64,000 nt of DNA from Perlabentimonas gracilis (GCF_011174675.1 NZ_JAANIG010000006.1:62001-126000); one strand, 5' to 3'. Positions 17,851 to 28,400 are shown, counted from the first letter of the stretch. Numbers and translations are program-made. Notes: generated by a model from the sequence alone, not told the origin.

Positions 17851-20800
17851 ATGAAGACTAAGAGATTTTTAATGCTGATAATATTGTTCCTGTCCGGAAC
17901 CCTAGCCTATTCGCAGCTTACTGTCACCATCGAATCTGCTACAACTAGTCCAACTAGTTCTTCGCCAATCCAAATTACAATTACATTTAGCGGTGGCCTT
18001 CCTGTTACAGGTTTTGAGTTGGCTGATATTTCGGTAGTTAATGGAACTGTATCGAATTTTAACAATTCATCAAACCCCATTTTCACTGTTGATATTACCC
18101 CAGGTTCAGAGGGAATTGTAACTATAGATATTGCAGAAAATGTAGTTGAAGAGACCAATAGTGTTGCATCGCAATTTAGTATACTTTACGACATTACAGC
18201 ACCTAATGTAACAAGCATTGTACGTAAGGATGCGGCACCGGAGTTGACAAATGCAGCCAGTGTCGATTTTACAGTATCTTTCGATGAGCCCGTTACGGGT
18301 GTTACCATTGACAACTTTAGCTTGAGTGGATTAGGCGCCACAGGCGCAAGCATTTCCACCGTGTCAGGTTCGGATGATGAGAGGTTCGTTACTGTAATCA
18401 CGGGTAATGACGGTGGCCTTGAGCTAAACCTTTCTGTAGTAGATGGTATTAAGGATGCTGCTGGTAACGTTTTGGCCGAAACCCATTCGGGTGATGAGGG
18501 TTATTTGGTTGATAGAACCGCTCCAGGAATCCCCACTGTAACTGGTCCCACGCTAACAAACAATGCTAAGCCAACATGGGAGTGGAGTCAGCATGGCGTA
18601 AACCCTGGCAATGGAATATTCCGCTACGGTTATGCCGAGGGAACTTGGATTGAACCAGAGACAACAAATACAACTTTCACCCCCGACACTGATTTGAATT
18701 CTGGAACTCACACGCTTTTTGTTCAGGAGCAGGACGATGCGGGCAACTGGTCGCTTTCAGGCAGCCATGCCATTGAGGTTGATCTGGTACCGCCAGCAGC
18801 TCCATCGATAAATGGGATAGTTGATGGTTCGTTTACAGTCAACCAACAGTTTACCCTCACAGGTGTCGAGGCAGAAGCCACAGCAAAGTATAGCCTCGAC
18901 AATGGAGCAACCTGGGAGGTCTATTCAGAACAGGTAACCCTTTCGTTAGACGGCGAATATAATGTGGTTGCATACCAAACCGACAAGGCTGGGAACGACT
19001 CACCTCCTACTGCAACCATTACGGTAATAATCGATAGAGTAACTGAGACACCTTCCCTTTTGAGTCCGATAAGCAATTCGTATATAAACGCCGATATTGA
19101 GTTGGGGTTCGAACTGCCCGAGGATGCTGCTGCTGGCTCTGTGAAAATCACGTTTAGTACACCCGACAAAGTTGATCGGGTATTGACACTTAACAACCTG
19201 AATGGGTTTGAGGAACAAGGGATCCATTATTTAACTCTTAATGGGGAGAAACTCGATGATAATCCTAATGTTCAGTCGTACACTGGATACGACTACCTAA
19301 TTGATGGGCTTATCTATACTGTAAAAGTAGAGTACCAAGATGTACTGGGAAATAGTACAGCCACGGCTACTAACGTGAATATTCAGTATAGCTCAACCAA
19401 CCCCGAGGCTAGTTTCTCGGCCATTTCCCCTAATCCAACTAACATCGCCGTTGGGGATGTTGTTCTAAACTTTACAAAGTATGTAAAAGCCAACGAGGTT
19501 ACTTACAACGATTTTAATCTTACGCGTGATGGCGAAGATGTTACTCTTAACAATACTTTACCGATATCTCATAATAGCGATTACTACTATAACACTTATT
19601 ATTCAAATCCATTTACTCTCGATTTAACCGGTTACACAGAAGTTGATGGGAATTATGAGCTAACGCTGGTTGCCTCTGGCTCAGGAATAGTGGATTGGTA
19701 TGGGAATCCCATTCAGAATAATGCCACTGTAACCTGGACAATGGATGGCACACCGCCCACACTATTGCCGGTTACCATCAGTTCTAACAATGCAAATCCC
19801 TCGTTTGCTTCGGTTGACGATGAGATAATGCTATATTTTGAAGCCAATGAGGTCATCATTGTCAACTCGGTGAGTATTGGAGGGATGGCTGCCGATGTTT
19901 TTAACTTGAATGGGAATAAGTGGTTGGCATTTATTACAGTTCCATCGGATTTTGCTGTTAGCGGAGAGGTGCCTTTCGAAATTTCCTGCACCGATATGCT
20001 AGGGAACACAAGTATAGTAACCCAAACCAGCAATGAAAGCAAGGTTATCTTTGATGTTGTGCCACCACAGGTTATTAACGCCACGGTTTCTGATGGTTTA
20101 TACGGAATTGGTCAAAATCTTGATCTTGTCCTTACCTTTAACGAGAAAGTGCTTGTTTCGGGAGTTCCAAGTGTCTCTTGTTCAGTTGGCGAAAATAATC
20201 TTTCGGCAGCCTACATTAGTGGCTCAGGTACATCCAACCTTACATTTCGATATACTGTTGTTGAGGGCGACCTTGATGCTGATGGGGTTGAGCTTGGTGA
20301 TGTAATCCTATTAAACGGAGGAAGCATCTATGATTTGGCAGGCAACGATGCCAACTTATCTTATACCCCACCTTTAACCAATAACGTTAAGGTAGATGGT
20401 GTTCGTCCTGTGGTTATCTCAATAAATACCCTAACACCAGCGCAAACCATAACCAACGCCAATAGCTTGGTGTATAGGGTAACCTTCAGTGAGAATGTTT
20501 CAGAGGTTGGTGTTGGTGATTTCACCCTTGCTACAACGGGCTCGGCCACAGGCCTTGTTGCTTCTGTTTCGGCTGCCTCAGGGACTGTGATTGATGTAAC
20601 CCTTACAGATGTTTCGGGTGAAGGAACCATTCGGCTAAATCTAAAGGACAGTAATACAGGAATAATAGATAATGCTGCAAATGCGATTGCAGGTGGGTTT
20701 ACTACGGGTCAACAGTATACTATCGACAACACACCGCCAACAGTTCTGCTTAGCGATAACCACTCAGGGGCTCTTGTCAAGAAGGGGGATGCGGTTATAA

Positions 20801-23800
20801 TACGCGCGACATTTACGGAGGCGAATCAGATAAAAGAGTCTTTGCAACCCGTAATAACAATATCCGAAGAGGGTATTAGCACTGCAATGGCACGGATTAG
20901 TAACCTGGAGTGGGAATACGAATGGACTGTTAGTTCAGAGGGGAATGGTGATGTTCAAGTTACCATTCAGGCTTATGATTTGGCTGGTAATGAATGCGCA
21001 CCTGCCACAGGCAAAACAGCCTATACTCTTGACAATACCCCACCCAGTCTTGTTACGCTTTCTATCCTTTCAGATCAGACCAACGCTCACTGGGCAAAAG
21101 CGGAAAGTATAGTAACCATAACCTTTACATCCACGGAACCCATAAAGAATTTGGATGCAACTATTCTTGGTAAACCACCTACCACACTTCACAATGTATC
21201 TGGCAATAGCTGGCAACTAAGCTACACCATAGCTGGTGATGAAACTCTGCTGGGTGTTGATAAAGAGGTTGACTTTAGCATTGCTTTTGAGGATCTGGCT
21301 GGTAATGCCGCCTTGTATAGTCAGGATGATGTTGTTGGCCTTGGTGTAACCCTCGATATTACTCCTCCTGCATTGTCACCAGTAACAATAAACTCCGACC
21401 ACTCAAATCCCGATAGAGCAAGAGTTGGCAGCCTTATTACAGTGCAGGTTGAAGCCAATGAGCCCATTGAAAGGGTGACGGCAACTGTAAATGGTAGAGT
21501 TGCCATAGCAGAAGAGTTTGATGCGTTGAACCATATTTGGTATGCATACTACTATATGCGCGACGCCGATGTGCATGATACCGATGTTGCTTTTAGTTTT
21601 ACTTGCTACGATTTGGCTGGTAACATAAGCGTGGCTAACGATATTACTAGTGGTAGTAAGTTGCGATTCGATAAGGTCAAGCCAACTATTGGAGATGTTA
21701 CAATATCGTCTAATAATTCGGTTTCTCCTCTTACTCATACCGCGCTAAACGATGATGTAACTATTAGCTTTAGCACTTCGGAGGATGTTGAGGACCCAGT
21801 AGTGCTTATAAATGGGCGCAGTGGGTCGGTAGTAGGAGGGGGGCAGAGTTGGACCGCTTCACGCTCAATGGATAATGATGATGTGGAGGGCATAGTTACC
21901 TTTACGATTGATGTGACTGACAAAGCCGGAAACGAATCTGCCACCAAGTTTACAACCGACGATGGTACCTCCATTGTGTTTGATAAAACACCTCCCCAAA
22001 TTATTTCAGCACAGGTAAATCATGGGGTGTATAAAGTTAATGATTTAATCAGCATAGCTATTCAGGCCGATAATAGCAATTACTCGGCAACTACTCCAAC
22101 AGTGAACGGGTATTCAGCCGTATTTACCAACAATAGCAATACTACCTACACGGTTAGCTATACTGTGGAGGAAGGGCATAGTGACCTATCTGAATCAGCC
22201 ATTCTGCCTGCTGAAATTGAGTTGCAAGATAAGGCAGGAAACACTACACTTATTTCGCAAGCCAATGTTAATAGTGGCTCAATAGTAATTGATGCCAATA
22301 CGCCCCAGGTGTCGACTGTTGAGAGTGTGAGCACTACTGGTGAGCATCTAAAGGTGGGCGATCAGATTATCTTCACGTTAACTCTTGTGAACCCAGAAAC
22401 AGGGCTAGCAATTTATCCCTCAACATACAACGGAGAGCCCATCCTATGGTTGCCCGATGCATTGGGCGCAACATATAGCGCAACATACACTATTGCCGAT
22501 GGAAACGAATCGCACTCATCACCTCCTGCCATTGCCCCAATCACAGCCACCGATATCGCTGGTAATACAAGCATTCCCTATACCTATAGCGGAATTGATG
22601 ATAAGCCAATTTACGCATCGAACCCAACGGCTACCATAACAGGCACAACCACTAAATGCGACGATGGGGTAACGACCCCCATCCTATTCGAATTTGTTGG
22701 TTATCCGCCCTTTGCCTTGACCTACAGTAATGGAACCGATGTGGTTGGTCCAATTAATGTCACAGGTTTATCATACGAGATAGAGGTTGAAAGTGGCGAA
22801 TACACCATTGTCAACTTAGTTGACTCTAAGGGCAACGCTACAACCACAGCATTGCAGGAAGCCATCATTACCGTTAATCCCTTACCGCTAGTATCCTTGA
22901 ATATAATTGGATCGCTGTACAATGTCAACGACCCACGGGTCGATTTAAAACCATATGCAACCCCCGCTGGGGGAGTGTTCTCCGGTGATGGTGTTAGCGC
23001 CAATGGTTTCTTTTACCCGTCGATGATAGAGGTTGATGGCGATGACCAAATTGTACCCATAACTTACACTTATACCGATGTAAAGGGTTGTCAGAACTCA
23101 GCCACCCAGAATGTAGCCGTATCAACAGGAGGCGCAGTTGTTGAAGGTGTCCAATCCTCCTACTGTCAGTACGATTTGCCTGTTGATGTACTGGGTAAGA
23201 ATCCCAATAGTATTGTAGGTTGGTTCGATATTCCAACATCAGCGCATGGCTGGGTAGACCACGGGAATAACACCCTAACCATTTCTCCGCAGGAGTTTTT
23301 TGCTGGCGAACACACCATCATGTACTACTATGTTGATGGAGGAACAACTTTCGATGCCCAGCGTACCTTCGTGATCGATTCGGTTGGAGCAAATATTGAT
23401 TTTGGCCCATTACTTCCTAGTTACTGCTCAAACGATAATGTTGTAAGTATCCAAGCTCAAAACCTATACCCCTCAGGTGGTTCAGGTTTTTTCACTGGCC
23501 CACCCAGTGGATTTGGAACACAGACTGGTTCTAATCAAGCCACTTTTGAGCCATCAATGGTTAATGATTTTGACGAAACGTACGAAATATCATACTACTA
23601 CCAATCTCCTAGAGGGTGCGTTTCCAAAACAGTAACTAAAGAAGTTGTTGTTAATTCTGTTCCGGTGTTGGATTTTAGTATTAGAGATAATTACAACTAT
23701 AACGAAGCCCCTGTAACGCTTTCAGGGAACTTTTCAGGAGGTGTCTTTTCTGCTACAGGAGGAATCGTGGTCGATAATATTCTTTACCCAAACCGAAGGG

Positions 23801-26800
23801 ATCCCGGTTCAATTAATATTACCTATTACTACCAAGACCCGATTACTGGTTGCTCCAACTCGTTAGTTAAACCAAGCCGTATTCGTGAAGCCACTGAGGT
23901 AATCGAAGGCTTAGATAATGTATATTGTTATTCAAAGGATATTATAAACATTTCTTCACAGGTTACCGATGACGCATTGCTTATTGGTGAGTTTATTAGC
24001 GATAAGGGTGGAATAGTTTCTGTATCTGGCAATACGGCTGAGTACAGCATTGCCGAGGCTGGAAATGGAACAGACCGGGTTACCTTTAGGTATATCATAG
24101 GTGAAACTCCCTATGAGGTATCAACTACTGTTCTGATAGACTCCATCGGGCCAGTGTCAATAACTGGACTAGCCGAGCATTACTGTGCCGATAGCAAGCC
24201 TGTAGAAATTAGAGGGTACTTGGAGAATGCATTGCAAGGAACAAGAAGCCTGTTCTACACTGGGGATCCATCAGCATTCAGTAGTACAGGAAGCGTTGCA
24301 ACTCTTTCGCCTGCATTGGAGACTCCTGGTAGCTACGATGTAACCTTTGAATTTACATCTGTTGCCAGTGGTTGCAGTCGCGATACAACTTATTCCTTCG
24401 ACATTCACCCTTTGCCACTGGTTTCTACCACCATTCCCGATTATTATAATGTGGATGCAGAACCTCTAATCCTTCAGGGGTTCCCTGCTGGCGGACTGTT
24501 TACAGCCGAACGTGGGGTCTCGGGTAACGAGTTTTACCCTGCGGTAGCAGGAGCGGGAGCTCATAATATTTTATATACCTATTCAGATGAGTATGGGTGT
24601 GTAAATTCATCGCTACATTCCATTGTTGTTGTTGGAGCCGATGGTGAGATTTCTATGCCCAACTTTGCTTGCATCGACTCCAATCCAATTACCATTACAG
24701 CAACTACTGGAAATGGCTTAGTGGGTGAGTTTATAGGGAAGGGTATTGTCAATACCGGTGATGGTGAGGCAACGTTTGATCCAGCTATAGCCGGTAAGGG
24801 AGTTCATAACATCACTTATAAATACCTGTTCGCTGCGGATGGGGTGACTGAACTATTTCTAAGTAGGAATATTGAGGTGGATAGCCTTGGCCTTGTCGAG
24901 ATTTTTGGACTTGAAGATGTGTATTGTCATAGCGATCCTTCCACACTGCTTACAGCATCGCCAGCAGGTGGAATATTTACTAACACTGAGTATTTGGTCG
25001 TAAATCGATTTTATCCTTCGTTGGCAAGCACCGAGAGCCTAAACCCAGTTTCCTATACTTTCACCAATAATCGCACGGGTTGCTCTATTACTGGCGCAAT
25101 GGAGGTTGATGTTAGGCCAGTGCCTAAGGTTAGATTCAATGTGGAGCAGTCCTGCTCCGATTTACAGACAGACCCCGTTCAGTTTGTAAACAACACCGTA
25201 TCTGTCGATCCCGTATCAGCATGGCAATGGAGTTTCGATTCACAGGGGTTTGCCACTTCTACCGAGGAGAATCCAAACTATTTGTACTTGACCTCAGGTT
25301 CAAAGCAGGTTACGCTAATTGCAACCACGACATTTGGGTGCCAAACCCGAATAGATTCCATTGTAAACATTGGTTTAGTGCCCAAAGCAAACTTCACCCG
25401 CGAGAATGAATGTTTTAATAATCGAGAAGTCGTTTTGGTAAGTACAGTCGGTTCAGCAAGTATTGTGAACTATAGGTGGGAACTATCCGATGGGACGACC
25501 TACGAGGGCGAAAGCCTTAACACCATTGGCCATATGTTTCCGGCAGTGGATACTTATGATGTAAAGTTAGTAATTACATCGAAAGAGAATTGCAAAGACT
25601 CCATTGTTAAAGCCATAAGGATACTTCCGTTGATAAAGTTTGACGCTGTCGACGGTAGCTATTACTTCGAGAATTTTGAGTCAAACGATGGCAATTGGCT
25701 GGCACGAGGGCTCTCCGAAGGCGATACCTATTCATGGCGCTTAGGACACCCCAATGGTGATATTATTAATAGCCCTTCATCAGGCGAAAATGCATGGTTT
25801 ACAGATGTTGACCTGGCTAACCAGGCAGTAGAACAATCGCAGGTAGTAAGCCCCTGCTTCGACTTAAGTGGTCTGCAAAGGCCCATGATGAAGTTGGGAA
25901 TATGGTCATCACCGGTTGCTGGCCGTAATGGCGCTGTTGTTCAGTATTCAATCGATGATGGAAAGACATGGGTAACTCTGGGAGAGCAGGAGTCCGGGAT
26001 TAACTGGTACAACTCCTCATCCATCCAAAGCCAACCCGGTGGGCAGATTACTGGCTGGAGCCGAGATGCTATGGATAGCTGGGCAACTGCTCGCCATAGC
26101 CTCGATGAGCTTAAGGGTAAAACCAACGTAAGATTCCGAATTGCTTTTGCAGCCGATGGTTTGGCAATTGACTACTTTGATGGTTTTGCTTTTGATGATG
26201 TTTGGATTGGAAACCGCGAGCAGAATTTATTGGTTGAGTATTTTACCAATACCACCCTGCTGTCCACTGCTCAAGCCAACACTAGTATGGCACTGCTTGA
26301 GGATGAGAATGAGCTGGATGTAGTACCTATACACTACCATACCGATAGCCCTTACGGTGATCCAATATTTGAACTGTACCCCTCAGGTATCTCTGCTCGA
26401 CAGCTATATTATGGGGTAACCGGAATTCCCTATGCCTTGGTGAATGGAACCGAGGAGTTTAGCTTCTCATCCTTTGAACAGAACCAGACTAACATTGTAA
26501 ATATTGAGCGATTAAAGGATCCAGCAATAGCTATTTCTGTACACGGGACAGCTAGTAATTCTTTGGATATCACTTTAAGCATTGAAGCTCTTGAACCGAT
26601 TGACAACCAAGAACTAGTAGTTCACTGTGCTGTTGTGCAAAAACTGTTTGTGTTAGACCAAGCAATGCAAGGTCAGGATGAGTTTAGCAACGTGATCAGA
26701 CAGTTCATTCCCGATCCTGGAGGAACTTGGCTTAAGAGCAACTGGAGTAAAGGAGATAAGGAAAACCTTTCGTTAAGTTGGCCAATACCTCCGCAATTGA

Positions 26801-27144
26801 ATAAGGAACAGCTAAGCGTTGTGGTTTTTGTGCAGAATGTTTTAAACCACAAGGTTTACCAAGTGCAAACGGTCAAGCTTTCCGACATAAGCACATCATC
26901 CCATCTAGAGCAAACGTCAAGCATATCCTTGTATCCTAACCCGGCAACATCATCGGTGCGCCTTGTTAGCCCTAGCCAAATGGAGCAGATTACTATAATT
27001 GACGCTTCTGGGCGCGTGCTTAGGATTGCTCGGGCAAATAGTACGCAGGTTGATATTGATGTCAATGCCTTGAAACCCGGTATGTACATAGTTCACGTTA
27101 AGCATCAGGGTGGGTTTGAAGCACTGAAGTTTGTTAAAAAGTAG
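17851..27144 (+). CDS. Giant T9SS-secreted surface protein with Ig-like, PKD, jelly-roll and Omp28-like domains
   Basis: A 3097-residue protein. Signal peptide: MKTKRFLMLIILFLSGTLA, cleaved near YSQ. Residues about 20-1600 hold roughly 14 Ig-like units, most marked by a D-x-x-G-N turn (DLAGN, DKAGN, DAAGN). Residues about 1630-2440 hold a second series of modules, several starting with YC (about 1769, 1857, 2026, 2110, 2356), each followed by a PxGG-F turn. PKD-like domains lie at about 2440-2600, a MAM or jelly-roll domain (YYFENFES, FDDVWIG) at about 2605-2790, and an Omp28/thioredoxin-like domain at about 2791-3010. The type A T9SS sorting domain spans about 3020-3097 (SLYPNPATSSVRL, LKPGMYIVHV). 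It is exported by T9SS and anchored on or released from the surface. It is the last gene of the train. The function is probably adhesion or matrix. Confidence 0.92.
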   Translation: MKTKRFLMLIILFLSGTLAYSQLTVTIESATTSPTSSSPIQITITFSGGLPVTGFELADISVVNGTVSNFNNSSNPIFTVDITPGSEGIVTIDIAENVVEETNSVASQFSILYDITAPNVTSIVRKDAAPELTNAASVDFTVSFDEPVTGVTIDNFSLSGLGATGASISTVSGSDDERFVTVITGNDGGLELNLSVVDGIKDAAGNVLAETHSGDEGYLVDRTAPGIPTVTGPTLTNNAKPTWEWSQHGVNPGNGIFRYGYAEGTWIEPETTNTTFTPDTDLNSGTHTLFVQEQDDAGNWSLSGSHAIEVDLVPPAAPSINGIVDGSFTVNQQFTLTGVEAEATAKYSLDNGATWEVYSEQVTLSLDGEYNVVAYQTDKAGNDSPPTATITVIIDRVTETPSLLSPISNSYINADIELGFELPEDAAAGSVKITFSTPDKVDRVLTLNNLNGFEEQGIHYLTLNGEKLDDNPNVQSYTGYDYLIDGLIYTVKVEYQDVLGNSTATATNVNIQYSSTNPEASFSAISPNPTNIAVGDVVLNFTKYVKANEVTYNDFNLTRDGEDVTLNNTLPISHNSDYYYNTYYSNPFTLDLTGYTEVDGNYELTLVASGSGIVDWYGNPIQNNATVTWTMDGTPPTLLPVTISSNNANPSFASVDDEIMLYFEANEVIIVNSVSIGGMAADVFNLNGNKWLAFITVPSDFAVSGEVPFEISCTDMLGNTSIVTQTSNESKVIFDVVPPQVINATVSDGLYGIGQNLDLVLTFNEKVLVSGVPSVSCSVGENNLSAAYISGSGTSNLTFRYTVVEGDLDADGVELGDVILLNGGSIYDLAGNDANLSYTPPLTNNVKVDGVRPVVISINTLTPAQTITNANSLVYRVTFSENVSEVGVGDFTLATTGSATGLVASVSAASGTVIDVTLTDVSGEGTIRLNLKDSNTGIIDNAANAIAGGFTTGQQYTIDNTPPTVLLSDNHSGALVKKGDAVIIRATFTEANQIKESLQPVITISEEGISTAMARISNLEWEYEWTVSSEGNGDVQVTIQAYDLAGNECAPATGKTAYTLDNTPPSLVTLSILSDQTNAHWAKAESIVTITFTSTEPIKNLDATILGKPPTTLHNVSGNSWQLSYTIAGDETLLGVDKEVDFSIAFEDLAGNAALYSQDDVVGLGVTLDITPPALSPVTINSDHSNPDRARVGSLITVQVEANEPIERVTATVNGRVAIAEEFDALNHIWYAYYYMRDADVHDTDVAFSFTCYDLAGNISVANDITSGSKLRFDKVKPTIGDVTISSNNSVSPLTHTALNDDVTISFSTSEDVEDPVVLINGRSGSVVGGGQSWTASRSMDNDDVEGIVTFTIDVTDKAGNESATKFTTDDGTSIVFDKTPPQIISAQVNHGVYKVNDLISIAIQADNSNYSATTPTVNGYSAVFTNNSNTTYTVSYTVEEGHSDLSESAILPAEIELQDKAGNTTLISQANVNSGSIVIDANTPQVSTVESVSTTGEHLKVGDQIIFTLTLVNPETGLAIYPSTYNGEPILWLPDALGATYSATYTIADGNESHSSPPAIAPITATDIAGNTSIPYTYSGIDDKPIYASNPTATITGTTTKCDDGVTTPILFEFVGYPPFALTYSNGTDVVGPINVTGLSYEIEVESGEYTIVNLVDSKGNATTTALQEAIITVNPLPLVSLNIIGSLYNVNDPRVDLKPYATPAGGVFSGDGVSANGFFYPSMIEVDGDDQIVPITYTYTDVKGCQNSATQNVAVSTGGAVVEGVQSSYCQYDLPVDVLGKNPNSIVGWFDIPTSAHGWVDHGNNTLTISPQEFFAGEHTIMYYYVDGGTTFDAQRTFVIDSVGANIDFGPLLPSYCSNDNVVSIQAQNLYPSGGSGFFTGPPSGFGTQTGSNQATFEPSMVNDFDETYEISYYYQSPRGCVSKTVTKEVVVNSVPVLDFSIRDNYNYNEAPVTLSGNFSGGVFSATGGIVVDNILYPNRRDPGSINITYYYQDPITGCSNSLVKPSRIREATEVIEGLDNVYCYSKDIINISSQVTDDALLIGEFISDKGGIVSVSGNTAEYSIAEAGNGTDRVTFRYIIGETPYEVSTTVLIDSIGPVSITGLAEHYCADSKPVEIRGYLENALQGTRSLFYTGDPSAFSSTGSVATLSPALETPGSYDVTFEFTSVASGCSRDTTYSFDIHPLPLVSTTIPDYYNVDAEPLILQGFPAGGLFTAERGVSGNEFYPAVAGAGAHNILYTYSDEYGCVNSSLHSIVVVGADGEISMPNFACIDSNPITITATTGNGLVGEFIGKGIVNTGDGEATFDPAIAGKGVHNITYKYLFAADGVTELFLSRNIEVDSLGLVEIFGLEDVYCHSDPSTLLTASPAGGIFTNTEYLVVNRFYPSLASTESLNPVSYTFTNNRTGCSITGAMEVDVRPVPKVRFNVEQSCSDLQTDPVQFVNNTVSVDPVSAWQWSFDSQGFATSTEENPNYLYLTSGSKQVTLIATTTFGCQTRIDSIVNIGLVPKANFTRENECFNNREVVLVSTVGSASIVNYRWELSDGTTYEGESLNTIGHMFPAVDTYDVKLVITSKENCKDSIVKAIRILPLIKFDAVDGSYYFENFESNDGNWLARGLSEGDTYSWRLGHPNGDIINSPSSGENAWFTDVDLANQAVEQSQVVSPCFDLSGLQRPMMKLGIWSSPVAGRNGAVVQYSIDDGKTWVTLGEQESGINWYNSSSIQSQPGGQITGWSRDAMDSWATARHSLDELKGKTNVRFRIAFAADGLAIDYFDGFAFDDVWIGNREQNLLVEYFTNTTLLSTAQANTSMALLEDENELDVVPIHYHTDSPYGDPIFELYPSGISARQLYYGVTGIPYALVNGTEEFSFSSFEQNQTNIVNIERLKDPAIAISVHGTASNSLDITLSIEALEPIDNQELVVHCAVVQKLFVLDQAMQGQDEFSNVIRQFIPDPGGTWLKSNWSKGDKENLSLSWPIPPQLNKEQLSVVVFVQNVLNHKVYQVQTVKLSDISTSSHLEQTSSISLYPNPATSSVRLVSPSQMEQITIIDASGRVLRIARANSTQVDIDVNALKPGMYIVHVKHQGGFEALKFVKK

Positions 27145-27159
27145 TTAATTGCGTAAAAA

Positions 27160-27206
27160 CGGCACAGCATGAAGGGGAAACCCTTTGCATGCTGTGCCGA
27201 CTTTTA
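27160..27206 (+). terminator. Strong hairpin terminator of the 22-kb gene train
   Basis: CGGCACAGCATG (27160-27171) pairs perfectly with CATGCTGTGCCG (27188-27199). The inside also pairs (AAGGG-GAAA-CCCTT), giving a stem of about 17 bp capped by a GAAA tetraloop, followed by a short T stretch. It lies 16 bases after the stop of the giant gene. Confidence 0.88.
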
Positions 27207-27253
27207 CTAAATTGCTCCATGTTTTATTTGATGCTATAACTAAAAGTTCAACT

Positions 27254-27673
27254 ATGCCCATAGCTTATCTTACCCGCCGAGAACGATTCGCATCAGCGCA
27301 TCGTCTATTCCAGCCAGGGCTTTCCAACGATGAAAATCTTAATCTTTATGGGCAGTGCTCGCATCCCAACTGGCATGGGCATAACTACGAGCTGTTCGTT
27401 ACCGTAAGGGGCGAGGTGAATCCCCAAACAGGTTTCGTATTAAATCTTAAAACCCTTAGTAGCATACTGAAAGGAAAGGTGATTGAAAAACTGGATCATC
27501 GTAATCTGAATGTTGATGTTGACTTTCTTGAGGGCTTGGTGCCTACAACCGAAAACCTTGCCATAGCCATATGGGCCTGTATAGAGGATGATATAAACGC
27601 AATGGGAGCCAAGCTCCACTGCATTAAGGTACAAGAGTCTGAAAATAATTTCATCGAGTACCGCGGCGAGTAG
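27254..27673 (+). CDS. 6-pyruvoyl/6-carboxytetrahydropterin synthase family protein (PTPS/QueD)
   Basis: A 139-residue T-fold enzyme acting on dihydroneopterin triphosphate. Zinc ligands are H16 (FASAHR), H41 and H43 (HGHNY); the catalytic Cys is C35. The spacing C-x5-HGH and the flanking text (ENLNLYGQC, then NPQTGFVLNL, DHRNLN and PTTEN) match the animal-type 6-pyruvoyltetrahydropterin synthase class better than QueD, which has C-x3-HGH. Product databases usually name such proteins QueD. It lies just upstream of folE, which makes its substrate. The start at 27254 is chosen because the frame upstream runs into the terminator hairpin. Confidence 0.9.
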   Translation: MPIAYLTRRERFASAHRLFQPGLSNDENLNLYGQCSHPNWHGHNYELFVTVRGEVNPQTGFVLNLKTLSSILKGKVIEKLDHRNLNVDVDFLEGLVPTTENLAIAIWACIEDDINAMGAKLHCIKVQESENNFIEYRGE

Positions 27674-27712
27674 TTTGTCGCCAATTCCCTGCTTTTTTAA
27701 TTTGATTTATGG

Positions 27713-27720
27713 TACTTTTG
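27713..27720 (+). promoter_or_regulatory. Candidate -7 element before folE
   Basis: TACTTTTG matches TAnnTTTG, 33 bases before the folE ATG. No TTTG lies at the expected 19-base spacing, so this is a weak call. Confidence 0.35.
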
Positions 27721-27753
27721 CAGGATTACAGCAATACATAATTCTTTTTTTCA

Positions 27754-28392
27754 ATGGAAATAGTTAACGACGGTGCTTTTGTTCCCGATAGCGAGGGGTA
27801 CGAGAAGATAGAACGTTGGAACTCTGAAAACACCAAAAAACTGGCCGATCACTACAAGGCAATAATTGAGTTGCTTGGTGAGGATGTTAGCCGAGAAGGC
27901 CTGCTCGATACGCCTGTCCGTGTGGCCAAGGCCATGCAGTTTCTAACCCATGGCTACAATGTCGATCCTGGCAAGATAATTCAGTCGGCTAAGTTTAAGG
28001 AGGATTACCGGCAGATGGTAATTGTTAAGGATATTGAGATCTACTCAATGTGCGAGCATCATATGATTCCCTTCTACGGGAAGGCACACGTGGCATACAT
28101 TCCCAACGGATACATCACGGGGTTAAGTAAAATTGCTCGAGTGGTAGAGGCTTTTGCTCGTAGGCTCCAGGTTCAGGAGCGGCTTACAGTTCAAATTCGC
28201 GACTGTATTCAGGAGAACTTGAACCCCTTGGGAGTTGCTGTGGTAATTGAGGCTGGACATATGTGTATGCAGATGCGAGGCGTGCAAAAGCAGAACTCGG
28301 TTACTACCACATCGGCATTTACGGGTATCTTCTTATCGCAGAATAAAACTCGCGAGGAGTTCGTTCACCTTATTGGCACTAAGCTGCACTAG
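27754..28392 (+). CDS. folE: GTP cyclohydrolase I
   Basis: A 212-residue enzyme that converts GTP to 7,8-dihydroneopterin triphosphate, the first step of folate, biopterin and queuosine synthesis. Zinc ligands are visible: C100 and H103 in [19 protein letters not shown], and C171 in [12 protein letters not shown]. The [10 protein letters not shown] and RLQVQERLT stretches are also typical. Full length for the family. It follows the PTPS-family gene by 80 bases and converges with upp. Confidence 0.97.
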   Translation: MEIVNDGAFVPDSEGYEKIERWNSENTKKLADHYKAIIELLGEDVSREGLLDTPVRVAKAMQFLTHGYNVDPGKIIQSAKFKEDYRQMVIVKDIEIYSMCEHHMIPFYGKAHVAYIPNGYITGLSKIARVVEAFARRLQVQERLTVQIRDCIQENLNPLGVAVVIEAGHMCMQMRGVQKQNSVTTTSAFTGIFLSQNKTREEFVHLIGTKLH

Positions 28393-28400
28393 GCTTATCC

